Of a stretch of DNA of 64,000 bases, positions 47,034 to 58,722 are shown one piece after another. The stretch lies in the NCBI RefSeq assembly GCF_000835495.1, contig NW_015622543.1, positions 5,506,619 to 5,570,618 of the forward strand, written 5' to 3'. The notes beneath the pieces are model-generated. The model worked only from the letters and a program-made list of their open reading frames with translations. It was not told the origin of the DNA and did no database searches. This DNA is from Cladophialophora immunda (lineage: Eukaryota > Ascomycota > Eurotiomycetes > Chaetothyriales > Herpotrichiellaceae). The position numbers and the translations under genes are program-made. Position 1 is the stretch's first letter; each line of letters begins with the position of its first letter.

Positions 47034-49461
47034 ATGCAGGCCTGTGATCGGTGCCATGCCCGCAAAACCCGGTGCGACCGGCGAATCCCTCGTTGCGGCG
47101 GCTGTGAGAAAGCCGGAGCCTTATGCCTCCATGTTGACAAGCTCCGGTCACGTAATCTGCCCCGGGGATATGTCGAAAGCGTCGAGAGCGCTCTGAAGAA
47201 AGCAGAGGACCACAACCTTGAGCTCGAGCGACAGATCGCGGCGCTGCGCGGCCAGCTCGCCGAGAATAGAAATGTGACCAGCACACAGCCGGTCGTGGCC
47301 ATGGCCACAACCCCCGGACATGATACCACCTCTCCCCTGAACTCTCAGAATGAGAATCTGGACTTGCACTCCAGCGTCCTGGGCAACCGTACCTCCAGCA
47401 GTGCACCCCTTACCTCCTGCCACCACCAGCGTGGCAGAACCCCTGCCGATGATGCCGTGGTCGGCGAAGTGGGATATCTCACCTTGACAGCTGTCGGCGA
47501 GACACGCTACCTGGGGGCTAGCAGTGGCATGGGTCTGGCAAACATTATCGGCTCCGTACTTGATCCACAAAACGTCGACCCCAATTGGATCGAAAACAGC
47601 GGCAACAACATACAGTCTGATGTGCGCAGCCCACAACCTAGCAACACCACACCGAGCGAGGCGCCCTTCCCGCCTCGCCATATTGCAATGCAGATCATCG
47701 AGGCCTACTTCCAGCATACTCATCTGACCTTCCCGCTGCTTCACCGGCCTAGCTTCCTAGCGGCCGTGGAAGAGATCTACAACAACCCGAATTACTATTC
47801 GATGCATCCCTTCGATGCCTTTACCTTTGACATGGTGCTGTCGATAGGGGGATCCAATTTCAACCGGTTCGAAGAGTCGGTGGCTGACGCAGCACGCCAT
47901 TATGCACGGGCCCGGACCAAGCTCAATGCTGTTCTCAAAATGGGAGGACTGATTCCTCTCCATGCCATCACCCTGCTCTCGCAGCACGGCATCTTCAGTA
48001 ATCTTCGAGATACCAGTGCGAGTATCTGGCACCTCATCGGCATTGGTGCCCGCATTTGCGTTGAGCTGGGCCTTCACCTGGAACCCAAGCGGTCCAATCT
48101 TCAATCGGGGCCAGGCTCGGCTCTCAGCGTGCCCATCACTTTTGAGGCAGAAATGCGGAAGCGGACCTTTTGGTGCTTCTATAATCTGGACAGGTTCGTC
48201 GCCGCTGCCGCCGGTTTCTCTCGTGAAAGGTGCACTGCTGATAAGTCATAGGGTTGTTAGCTTCACGCTGGGACGGCCAGTTGCCCTGCGAGACGAAGAC
48301 ATCAGCCTCTCATTACCTTCTCACTTGGAGGACGAAGAGTTTGGGCCAGATCGGCCGATCCAGCCTCCATACGAGTCGGACGAGCCCAAGATCTCCCCTT
48401 TCCTCCACTTGATTCGGATGAGACGTTTGTCGGGTAAGATTCTCAGCACGCTGTACGTGGCAAACCAAAAGAGCGACATTCCACTTGAGGACAAGGTCCG
48501 GGTTCGCCAGCAACTGTATGAAGAAATCATGGCCTGGAAGGAGGCCACCAGTCTGTTGAAGCTGGACCAACAAGTCCACCAGGGCTCGGGCTATGTGTCT
48601 TGCTTCTTGACGCCCGCCTGGTATACTGCCGTGGCAAACAACGCCCTCCTTCTTCTCTATCGCCCTTCTCCCTACCTGCCATACCCGGTGACGCCGACAA
48701 ATCCCGAAACCGGCGAATCGGGTGACCTCCAGCAATTGTTCTCGGCGGCAAAGGCGTCGATCACGTCGTACTATGAGCTCCATCGGAAGCGACGACTAAA
48801 TTACTCGTGGATCACGCTGCACGGCATTTTTATCGCCGGCCTCGCCTATGTGTACGGCATCGGCCTGGCACTCAAGGACACGACGCAGAGGGCGCCGGTC
48901 CCGGACTACCTGGACATCATCAATGACACCCGCGCGTGCTCCAACATCCTGGTGGCCATTTGTGAGCGCTGGAGCGTGGCTCGCAGCTCCTGTGAACTCT
49001 TCAATCGCCTCAGCAACGCCGTAATCAGAGACGCCGTCAACGAGGTGGCCAAAAAGGACAATTTCAGCGGCGGCCAGGGCCTTCCTCGGCCCAAGTCTTC
49101 GACGACAGGCGACGCCCCCGTCGCCTTGTCGGCGTTTGCGAGTACCAACACCAACAACCACATCGACAGCGGCCATGTACAGCAAGATGTACCTTCTACA
49201 GATCAGCAAGGTCCTCGGAACTACCGCTCAACGTCGTCCACGGCTCTGCCTGGCTTTTCGGACCAATTTGACCACGTTTTCGTGGCCGAGGAGTTTCGGC
49301 ACTTTTCCAACGGCTTTGAGTTTCCGCCCCTAGGAAACCAACATCTGCCGAGCGAGTTGGTGGCCGGATTTTCGCAAGACTGGCCTTTCAACGACGCCTC
49401 ATTCTCTCTACAGCCGGGCTATAGCGGCTTTACGCCAGGAGAACAGGAAATGTTGTGGTAG
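47034..49461 (+). CDS. Zn2Cys6 transcription factor 2 with fungal_trans domain
   Basis: Two exons (47034-48193 and 48252-49461, intron 58 bp) encode 789 aa. The zinc cluster is at the very N-terminus: Cys4, 7, 14, 20, 23 and 30 in CDRCHARKTRC and CGGCEKAGALC. A linker and a leucine-rich coiled coil near 45-75 (YVESVESALKKAEDHNLELE) follow. The fungal_trans region spans about 215-560, with the typical HTHLTFPLLHRPSF and FWCFYNLDR patterns. The acidic, aromatic C-terminus (DWPFNDASFSLQPGYSGF) looks like an activation domain. I chose the ATG at 47034, directly before the zinc cluster; the upstream frame lacks another ATG. It is divergent from the AtuA-like gene and converges on monooxygenase 1. 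Together with regulator 1 it makes this a two-regulator cluster. Confidence 0.9.
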
Positions 49462-49812
49462 TTCTCGGATTGTCCTGTCTTTGGGATATGGCAAAAAGAA
49501 TTCTAACTGTAGCAAATCTATGACGAACGAACCTGATCCTTCTTCGAGAGCGAGTCCTGCTGACTCTTTTCAATGTCACCGTCCGGGCCCCCTTCACGTG
49601 GCTCGCTGCCCGTCGAAGATGATTTCTTCAAAATCTCGGGCTTGAATTGGTCCAGGGTATACACGTTCGACGTGAAGAACTAAGGTCCATTCGCCTTCAT
49701 CATCAGCATCATCTTTACTATCACCAAACTGGGCATGCGGTAAGGTTATGAAAACCACCTTGGGAAAAAGCCTGGTTAACTGGCCGTCAGTGGCTCTTGG
49801 GCCCTGCCGGAT
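49462..49812. other. Shared 3' region of regulator 2 and monooxygenase 1
   Basis: 351 bp between two convergent stop codons. No repeat or RNA gene recognised; it presumably holds the 3' untranslated regions of both transcripts. Confidence 0.5.
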
Positions 49813-51558
49813 TTAGGCCCCCACGCTATTGGCCTGCTTGTCAGAATCGTAGACGACCGTGAACCCCTGCAAGGTCTCGAGTGCTTTGCGGCACTCTTGC
49901 TCGTACATGGCGATGCCTCCCAGGTAGTTGAGCTGCTCCCTCTTCTTGCCGGGGATGTTGGCGCCCATGTACCAGGAATCGGTCAAGGGCAGGAGGGTCT
50001 TGTTGTTCGCGTCTTGAATTGCCTGTTTCCACTGCTCCTCGGCACTGTGCTGTGCTTCGATCGACTTGACACCCTCGTCGCTGAGTTTCTTGATTAAGTC
50101 AACGACAATGTCGACCTGGCTTTCAATGAAGACGGGCCCGTTGGTGAATGCCGTGGGTGCTGGCAGAGGAGAGAGTTAGAGAGAGGGGCCCATAATCTCA
50201 AAGACGAAAAAAAGTGTATATATAACGGGGGGAAAACTTTTACCTTGAGGTCCATAGATCAAAAACATATTCGGGCAGCCGCTGCAGCACAGACCCAGAT
50301 GGGTGAAGACGCCGTCCTTCCAGCGCTCTCGAAAGGTCAGGCCGTCTCGGCCGTGGACGTCCATATTCGTCAAGCTCCCCGTCATGGCGTCAAAGCCCGT
50401 GGCCATAACCACCGTGTCGAACTCGCGCTCTACGGCTTGCCCGTCCGGGCCGTCCTTAGTGATGATACCCCCCGCGGTAAATTCTTGAATAGGGGTGGCC
50501 TTGAGGTCCACAATGTCAACATTGTCCTGATCGAGGCACTCGTAATAGTCCTGTTCCAGACTACTTCTCTTGGTCCCAAAGGCGAAGGGGGCCTTCTCCG
50601 GCACGAGAAAGGCCGCCTTAGCCGGGTTCTTCAGCCTCGGGCGCGTCTTCTTGGCCCAGAACTCATACATAAGCTTGTTGGCCTTCTCGTTAACTAGGAA
50701 GTCGCGATAGTTTGCCTGGTTGAAGTTGAAGCCTCCTCGGTTCCACAGCTCCTCCCAGAGCTCTTCGCGTTCCTGGTCACTCAATTCAAACACCGAGCCC
50801 GGCTGCGGGTCGTAGCCCAGACCCGATTTTGACTGTCGACAGTACGCAAACATACTCCGATAGGTTGACTTATTCACCCGTTGCTCAAACTCGGTGAGGG
50901 GACGCTGGAACATAGGTAGCGAGATGCTGGCGGTCCGGATGTAGACGGTTAGCTTACTCGCCACTTTGGCGATCTCTTGGGTGCACTGAACCGCCGTCGC
51001 ACCGGATCCGATGATGGCGACGCGTTTGTTCTCGATATTTGCGACCTTAGGCCAGCGAGTCGAGTGGATCAGTTGTCCCTGGAATTTGTCTAGGTTCTTG
51101 AAATCGGGGTAGTGTGGCTTGAACGAACTCCCCGTGGCGCAGATGAGGTACTTGCAGACGGTTTTGTCGCCTTTCTCCGTCGTGACAGTCCATCTGGCCG
51201 TGGCTTCGTCGTACCCAGCGCCTACGACGTTGGCCGAGTAAGTGATATGTTTCGATAGATCCAACGTTTTGTCCACGTGGTGGAAATAGGCCTTCAATTC
51301 GTCACCGCTGGGGAATCTTTCAGTCCAGTTCCACTTCCGCCAGACCTCGGGCATCGAGAATTGGTAGTATGGAATCTCCGAGTCGACGCGGGCCCCGGGG
51401 TAGTTGTTCCAGTGCCAGACCCCTCCAAGTGTGGTGCCCGCCTCCAAAACGTGGACCTTCAGGCCCAGCTGGCGGAACTTGTATAGCGCATAGCACCCGC
51501 CGAAGCCGGCGCCAATGATGAGAACATCGAGGTCTGTAGATTCTAGAGGCGTGATCAT
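49813..51558 (-). CDS. Baeyer-Villiger-type flavin monooxygenase 1
   Basis: Two exons (51558-50244 and 50159-49813, intron 84 bp) encode 553 aa. Class B flavoprotein monooxygenases of this type insert oxygen into ketones, giving esters or lactones, using FAD and NADPH. The FAD-binding turn is GAGFGGCYALYK (near residues 15-26), and the NADPH turn is IIGSGATAVQC. The Baeyer-Villiger fingerprint F-x-G-x3-H-x3-W-P is intact as FQGQLIHSTRWP. ATGFDAMTGSL matches the late motif ATGFD. The C-terminal NIPGKKREQLNYLGG is typical of cyclohexanone-monooxygenase-like fungal proteins. The ATG at 51558 directly precedes the FAD domain. The substrate is unknown. It is divergent from SDR-2, which could supply its ketone. 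Confidence 0.9.
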
Positions 51559-52227
51559 GGCTGAGCTCTCGAGTTGTATGCGGGTGATTCCTATCAGATT
51601 GGGGCCACCTTTGGCGAGTTTGGCACTTTCAAAACTTTCCGGGTCAACGGGCAGACATTGATATATTGGCTGAAGTTGGCGGCATCGATTTCCTGTCCTC
51701 CCTCTGCAGAAATGGGTCGATACCCGGGGATGGAGACCCGGGTGGACCGAGATGGGGTGATGCTTGGAGTCCGGAGATGCTACCACGAACAAAACGCGGG
51801 TGGGAAAGAGTGGGATGTCAGCTCTCGGTCTATGCCGATGCTCTGGAGTTCGTCCAGTGTAGCCTGACACTTGGCTGTCATAGAACCATCTCGATCTCGA
51901 CTCTATTCTCAGTCTTGAATTTTGCTGAAGTGTATTCGGCCGAACAGTGGTGGTGTTGAGGAGCCCGTAGAGCCACGCCAGTGACTGAAGAGATGCCAAA
52001 CTCTAGATGGACCTGGATGATCTCAGCCTGTTGGCTTCCAAAACCTCCCCGGATAAAGGCACATCGTAGATTTGCCCCGCTATCCAAACCCAAACGCCTC
52101 TAGATAGTTTTAAAGCGTTACCACTCTGTAGTTTTGACAACAACCGAGAACAGATTTGCGTGCAAACAAGACATCATCTCCTCTCCCCATTAAAGTCTCG
52201 AGCAAATCTTCCTTGCAGACCACGACC
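51559..52227. promoter_or_regulatory. Divergent promoter of monooxygenase 1 and SDR-2
   Basis: 669 bp containing the perfect palindrome TTCGGCCGAA at 51935-51944. Short frames here are non-homologous. The layout implies shared control of both genes. Confidence 0.45.
51935..51944. promoter_or_regulatory. Perfect palindrome TTCGGCCGAA
   Basis: Abutting CGG/CCG half-sites, about midway between two divergent starts. A 10-bp palindrome is expected by chance about once per kilobase, so only its shared core with 35148 makes it notable. Confidence 0.35.
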
Positions 52228-53541
52228 ATGAGTGTAGCTCCGCGCCTCAACTTCCCGGAAGGGATGCTAGCAGGTAAATGCAGCCAGAGGCTCGAAAGAA
52301 CAGAACTATAGAAGTCCGCTAACCGACAATCCCAGGGCAAACGGCCATTATCACGGGCGCGGGCCAAGGCATCGGCGCTGAGACAGCAGCAGTATTTGCG
52401 CGCGAGGGGTGTAAGGTCGTCATTGCAGACATTGATGCCGGTAACTACCACCTTGACCAAACAATGGTTCTTTCCAGAGCTGAGAGTGATGTTAATGCTC
52501 GCCCTCCGGTTGGGCCCTGCCACCAGCCAAAGCAGAGAAGACTGCCCAGGCCATCAATGCGGATGGAGGCGCTGCGATTGCCGTTGCCGGAGACATCACA
52601 GTCAACGAAGACATTGACAAGCTGGTCCAAAAAGCCAGTGAGTTTGGCGGTGGTAAGATCCACATCATCGTCAACAATGCAGGTTATGCATGGGACGACC
52701 CGGTCGAGAAGATTCAGGATAAGCAGTGGGGTGAGAGTGCATTGTGCCTTGTCCGTCCATGGATCTAACGGAACGCCAGAAACCATCATCACGCTACACA
52801 ACACGGCGCCGTTCAAGCTCATCCGGGCAGTGGCGCCATACTTTATGGTCAAGGACGGCGAACCCAGGAACATTGTCAACATCTCTTCTACATCTGGCAT
52901 CTACGGCAACGCGGGACAGGCCAGCTATGCTCTGGCCAAAGCCGGGCTGGTAGGCTTGACCAAAACACTGGCCCAGGAATGGGGGCCCGGGTACAGTGTG
53001 AGAGCCAACAGTATGCCATGACCCCTTCTTCTGTCGACAGCCATTCGAGACTGACCACGATTTTTGTTATTTTTGCCAGCGGTCGCGTTCGGAGCTATCA
53101 AAACCAGACTAACCCAAGCTCCTGCCGGTGGCTACGTGGTGAGGCCCGACGGCACCAAGCATGCTGTTGGATTCCACGGCGGCTACGACGAAGCAGAAGC
53201 GAAATGGTATGTGTAACGGTGATCCAAAAAAAAATCAGCAAACCTTCATCGTTCGAATCACACTGACCCCTGTACCACAAACTCATATAGGGCAAGCGAA
53301 ATCCCTCTCCGCCGGATTGGGACTCCCACGGATGCTGCACGCGCTACCCTTGGGGTGGTCTCTCCTCTCTTCGGATATGTGACTGGACAGGTGAGTCTAA
53401 GCAATCAGTTTGCAGCGAGAAAAGCGATGCTGATGATCGGAACTTTACAGACAATCATGGTAAGTCGGGCTTACACCAGGTTCCTAGTCATCGGACTTCT
53501 AATCACCAGTGAAGGTATCTGGAGGGAGAGGTGGCATGTAG
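52228..53541 (+). CDS. Short-chain dehydrogenase/reductase (SDR-2)
   Basis: Eight exons (52228-52273, 52336-52440, 52527-52730, 52780-53010, 53080-53206, 53291-53390, 53451-53459, 53515-53541) encode 282 aa. The classical SDR motifs are present: TGAGQGIG at residues 22-29, DIDA after strand 2, NNAG, a catalytic serine in NISSTSG and YALAK. The Asp after strand 2 suggests NAD(H). The gene is intron-rich; exon 7 is only 9 nt (TIM) and exon 8 only 27 nt, and together they restore the canonical SDR end TGQTIMVSGGRGGM. Skipping the microexon also keeps the frame but breaks the T-[IV]-x-V motif. It probably oxidises an alcohol to a ketone, or the reverse. It converges on monooxygenase 2, 176 bp away. 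Confidence 0.85.
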
Positions 53542-53717
53542 TTTTCAAGTATAGCCCTTGCAAGCGAAGTATACAATAACCCCGTTGGCTCAAAGTCCAT
53601 ATCGAATAGACGATTGGATGATCTTGGTTTAGAAAAGAAGGTATTCATCAATATTTTAGATATTTCTTGTTTATCTCAAGTCTACAGCGTTCTCCAAGTT
53701 CTAAGAAGTTCCAAGAT

Positions 53718-55470
53718 TCAGACACCATCAACCAGCTGGCGCGAATCGATCGTGATATCACCGTTCACTATATGGCCATTCGGGACTTCTTCTCCAGCAC
53801 CGAAGTCAAGGCTCGGCCATCCGGCCTTACTCTCGTTCTCCAACCAAGCTGTCCATGCCGGGACGCCGCCAAAATAGAACAGAATATCAGAAGCCTTGCC
53901 GGGGATATTTGCGCCGACGAACCAGGCCCCGGCAGCCTTGGCCGATTCGGCGAAGAGGGTGGCCTCGAACGCCTCATGCAAGTGAGAAGACCACTTGGCC
54001 ATGGCCTCCTCGGACACGTCGATCTTGGCCAGTCTCTTGTCCTCCATATGACGGAGCGTTTGGCCAATCCATTTGACTTGGATGTCCAGCACGACCGGCA
54101 TGTTTCCAAAGGGGATGTGGGGGCCACAGACCAAGAACATATTGGGGAATCCACGCACGAGGACGCCGGCATAGGTTTCGAGTTGCGTGGCCCAGACATC
54201 GCCGAGTGATACGCCCTGACTGCCTCTGACGTCCATCTCGCTCAGCGCACCGGTGGCGGCGTCGAAGCCCAAGGCGAAGATAATCATGTCGAATTCGTAT
54301 TCCCCACCCGAGCTGGTACGGATGCCCTTTTCGTAGAGTTCAATGTCGTCGCCGCTGATGTCGACCAGCTCGACGTTGGGTCGATTAAACGCCTCGTAAT
54401 AAAAGTGGCCGCACGGCGGTCGTTTGGACAGGAAGGAATATTTGGGGCAGAGCTTCTCCGCCGTCTCGGGGTCCTGGACCACGGCGCGAATCTTCTGGCG
54501 GATGTACTCCGAGGCGGCCTCGTTCGCTTCTTTGCTCGTAAAGAGGTCATCGAATGTCTCAAACTGAAAGTGGAAGCCACCACATTCCCAGCCGGCGTCA
54601 AAGATCTGCCTGATCTTGTCGGCATCCCCTACACTCTGAAGTGTCCGCCCCGATCTATACATGGCCAAGCCCGAGCTCTGTCTCGATGCGTGGTCCCACG
54701 TATCCTCGTGCTTCTGCCTGATGTCTGCGGCCTGATGTTCGTCAATGATGTAGTTTCGACCCGGGAGCACGTAGTTTGGTGTACGTTGAAACACGGTCAG
54801 ATGTTTGGCGGCGGGCGCAATCTTGGGGATGATCTGGACGCCGGTGGCCCCCGTGCCTACAACCAGGATCCGCTTGCCGCGGAAATCAATCTTCTTCTTG
54901 GGCCAGGTGGCCGCCTGGTACCACTCGCCCTGGTAGGATTTCAGCCCGGGAAATGGGGGTTCCTTTGCGATTGACAAAGGTCCCGTGGCCGGCAGAAAGT
55001 AGCGACAAGTCGTCGTCTTACCATCCACCGTGGTGATGGTCCAGATGTTATTTTCATCGATGTGTGCGCTCTTGACGCGGTTGTCAAACGTGATATACTG
55101 GCGTAAATTGTACTGATCTGTATTTCGGTACTGTCAGCAAACGAGGCTCTTCAGTCCTTGGGGCCACCACAATCAACGGACCAGTAACATGACTCAAATG
55201 TCGCTGAACGTCTTGCTGCGACGGATATCGCTCCTGGTAGCCCCATTCATCCTTGATTTTCGGATCAAAGTTGAGTCGGTAGACCCAAGCCTCGCTATCA
55301 GTTCGAGCGCCAGGATAGCAATTCCAATACCAGGCACCACCAACATCCGACCCGGCCTCAAAGCATTTGACCGTCAGACGCAGTTGGACCAGTTCCCAGA
55401 TGGTCCGAATGCCACTGAAGCCAGCGCCGACGACGACTGCATCGTAGTCGGCCTTCTTGGACACCGTCAT
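53718..55470 (-). CDS. Baeyer-Villiger-like flavin monooxygenase 2 with altered fingerprint
   Basis: Two exons (55470-55189 and 55112-53718, intron 76 bp) encode 558 aa. The FAD turn is [12 protein letters not shown], followed by [19 protein letters not shown], typical of cyclohexanone-monooxygenase relatives. The NADPH turn is [11 protein letters not shown], and [12 protein letters not shown] is the late motif. The fingerprint is altered: [13 protein letters not shown] has Tyr154 for Phe and Gln160 for the central His. That histidine contributes to Baeyer-Villiger activity in characterised enzymes, so this protein may be a modified Baeyer-Villiger enzyme, an N- or S-oxidase, or weakly active. 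All other motifs are intact and the frame is clean. Divergent from the MFS transporter. Confidence 0.87.
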
Positions 55471-56252
55471 GAGCGATATAGCGACGGAGAGTTTGCTGGT
55501 ATTTGTCTCCTATCGATGATCACTTGCACAAGAGCAAATTGCAACAGTTCAGTAAAGCGGCAGGGTGTGGAAATAGGCATTTGATATGCCACGGGCGTTA
55601 TATGAGTCCTCACTTGCGCAACGTATACCTTGGGCAGTTTGGTTTCCCCGAACCCAGGTTACCTGCCGTAGACAAATCCGGGGATCTTCGGTCTGTGCCC
55701 CAGAGAAGCCAGGAGCACTTCGGCTAGTTCCCCGCCACTTCTATCCAGACCCAGCATGTTGCCGAGCGCAGCACAATTCGTCCCGGCTTCAGCTCTTTCA
55801 GCCGGGTACAAGCCGTCTCTTCCATTATCGATGTCTATACCAAGTGGCCACGAACAGAAGCCTGGCGACGTGTCAGCAGGTCGGTGAATGCCGTGCCCCT
55901 CAATTCTGACCTGCAAATCAGTCTTTCTTATCGGCTCCACTGCCGAAGCGCGTTTTGGGGCATCCACATAGTCTGGGGCCCCTCTACCTAGCTCGCTAGA
56001 TAGCTCAAGGTATAGTCCCGGTCAAGATCCGGCCCACATACTGTCTACCAAGTTGTCTTAGGCTGACTACCTGTTCCCGATATGAAAATTGGAATACGCG
56101 TGGCTCCGTTGCTCATGTACTCCACGCCCTCAGGGCCTTTCATCCCCGCCGATCCTGTATAACTTGGGGCAACCCCAACTCCTGGGTCCTGCTTCCCTTG
56201 ATATCTGCCATAGTCTTCTCAGTGGTTGACGCAATTCCATAGGGCCGCTGCA
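55471..56252. promoter_or_regulatory. Divergent promoter of monooxygenase 2 and MFS gene 2
   Basis: 782 bp without a recognised gene. An inverted repeat TCGGC-N6-GCCGA lies at 55931-55946. No other structure stands out. Confidence 0.4.
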
Positions 56253-58201
56253 ATGGAAACCTACAGCTGGTATAACATCCGAGTAAGTCTGAGCGCATCG
56301 TCTAGTCAGCAGCATAGCGTTAATATAGGCCACAGGTGGTGTGTTTTGCCGCGTTTGGCTCTCTCTTCACTGGCTACTCCCTCGCCGTCTTCGCCTTTAC
56401 CCTGGGCCAGCCGACTTTCTACTCGTCACTCAACCTCGTGGCATCGGCAACGCTCCCCGGATACGGCCATACCAACGACATCTTGGGTGCCGCAAATGGC
56501 GTCTTTTTTGGCACAGGGTTTTTTGGCTGCTTCTTGGCCGGTTGGGCAGGAAATCGCCTAGGTCGAGTCAACGGTTTCCGTATCGCTGCCGTGACTGGCA
56601 TGCTCGGAGGTGCACTTCAATGCGGATCGCAGTCACAAGCAATGGTTCGACCCCAACGACCTACCTCCCTCTCACGCATGGGCCCTCTAATTAAATTTGA
56701 ACAGTTCCTGGTTGCACGAGCAGTGGCTGGACTGGCGGCAGGCCATACCATGGCCGCCATGCCAACGTATTTCACTGAAGTGTCGCCTCCTCACTCTCGA
56801 GGTCTAATCACGGGAGCACACGCCATCTTTATCAATTTGGGCTATTGCCTCGCGGGGTGGATTGGGTATGTGCACAGCAATGTTTAGTCCCCGCGTCCAT
56901 GGCTAATCACGGAGATGTAGATTCGGGTGTTATTACACCCCCAAGTCTGTCTTCGCATGGCGATTCCCATTTGCAGTGGTCGTCATCTGGGCTCTCTGTC
57001 TTTTCGCCGGATCCTTCTATGGTGCGTTGCCTTTCCCATAAACGAAAAAAAGTCGTGCCAGCAATGTTCACAGCCCTCGCAGTTCCGGAAAGCCCTAGAT
57101 TCTTGGTACAGCACGACAACCCTGAAAAAGCCCTGTCAATTTTGATCCGACTTCACCATGACCCCAAAGATCCCACCGACGCCTTTGCTCACCGAGAGCT
57201 ACAGCTGATCCAACAGCGGTGCGAGGCCGAGAAGATCATTATCGCAACCGATGGCCCATGGCGCTTGTTCAACAAAAAGGCCAACAGGCAACGACTGCTG
57301 CTGGCGTGGCTGATCATGGTCGGCGGCCAGAATATTGGACCGCTGGTGATCAACAACTACAATGTCCTGCTCTACAACTCGCTCGGTCTCGGCGCCACAG
57401 ATTCGCTGCTCTTGTCCGCTGGGTACAACACCCTTGGTTTGGTGATTGCTTGCATCGGTGGCCTCATCTCGGACCGTCTCGGCAGGAGGAGGGCCTTGCG
57501 TGAGTACAATAGACCCCTGGGCTAGTGAAACGATCTGACAAATACTGCGCCACCAGTCACTGGCTACATATTGATCACCTGTGTCTTTGCGGTACTCACC
57601 GGAATGATTGGTAAATACAACGTATCGCCGTCAAAGGGCTGGGCGGCGGCGGCAACAACCATGATCTATGTCTACGTCGTTTGGTAGGCTCCCCACCCCA
57701 GAGCCGCACAATTTGCGCATGCACAGGCTAATAACTTTTGCGTTGGTACGAACAGCTACAATTCATTCATCGATCTCAACCAGTTCACCGCGGCTACCGA
57801 AGTCTTCCCCACTCATATCAGAAGCCAGGCGTCGGCGATTTCTATCAGTGGTCTTTTCCTCTCGGTGACCCTCTGGCTAAATCTCCTGCCTACGGCCACA
57901 GCCAGTATCGGCTGGAAGTACTACCTGGTGTTCAACTGTCTGACCGTGGTGCACACAATCTATCTGTTCTTCTATTTGCCAGAGGTATGTACCGTTTCCT
58001 AACCACAGGGACCAAATGACCAATGCTGACATGCGCCTGCAGACGGCCGGCTGGCACTTGGAAGAAATGGACCGTGCACTGGCCGATGACCAGCATGGTC
58101 ATTTCGAGGCCCAGGATGTGGCAGGGATGAAGCTTCAGGTGGGATCGGACCACGTCGAGGCCCTTCCCGAGGTTACCCAGGATATCCAGACCAAGGCTTG
58201 A
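56253..58201 (+). CDS. MFS transporter 2, sugar-porter family
   Basis: Eight exons (56253-56282, 56336-56644, 56705-56865, 56921-57021, 57074-57499, 57557-57683, 57756-57984, 58043-58201) encode 513 aa with 12 membrane helices. Sugar-porter signatures are clear: GNRLGRVNGFR after helix 2, ARAVAGLAAG in helix 4, VPESPRFL after helix 6 and SDRLGRRRAL in the 8-9 loop. The second intron is 60 bp, a multiple of three, so the unspliced frame is open; removing it restores AMFLVARAV. The N-terminus is short. Sugar porters in catabolic clusters often import aromatic acids, quinate or glycosides instead of hexoses. Here it is the likely uptake protein for the pathway substrate, by position. Confidence 0.87.
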
Positions 58202-58722
58202 ACGTGGTGCTGCGGGTGTTAAGCTGCGCGAAGTCTGATACCTGGCATGTGACACCTTTCAGCTGGGCGGATGACTGGCCATTCAAGAATGAAAAAAGCT
58301 CAGCACCATATACAAACTATCTACTCGATAGAAATCGAACCGTTTAACTCTGCAGTACAATAGCCGTAGGCGTCTGTTTCGGGAACACCAGGAATCGGTC
58401 AAGCACCTGGGTGACATATCTATAGGCAATAATCCAGCTTGCGTCAATCAGGCTCTACCACCTCCTGCAGCTAACCGGGTTATATTTACTTGAGCTATTA
58501 ACAACGTGATAAGGCACAGTCTCTGGAAGCTAGACAACCCGTCACTGTACACCGGCCAATCTTCTAGATGGTGTAGGGCCGGTTAAAACGCCGCCACAAT
58601 CCAGTGCAAAAGCCATAGACCACACGCGTTCCGCCACCAGATGGAGTTAGCAGGAACTTTTGTCGCCGTGGTCAACCCCAGATGATATACTTCTTTTGGT
58701 TTTTTCGGTTTTCTTTTGCGGG
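58202..58722. other. Convergent spacer between MFS gene 2 and ALDH
   Basis: 521 bp between two stop codons. AT-richer than the flanking genes, with no repeat or RNA gene recognised. Confidence 0.5.
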
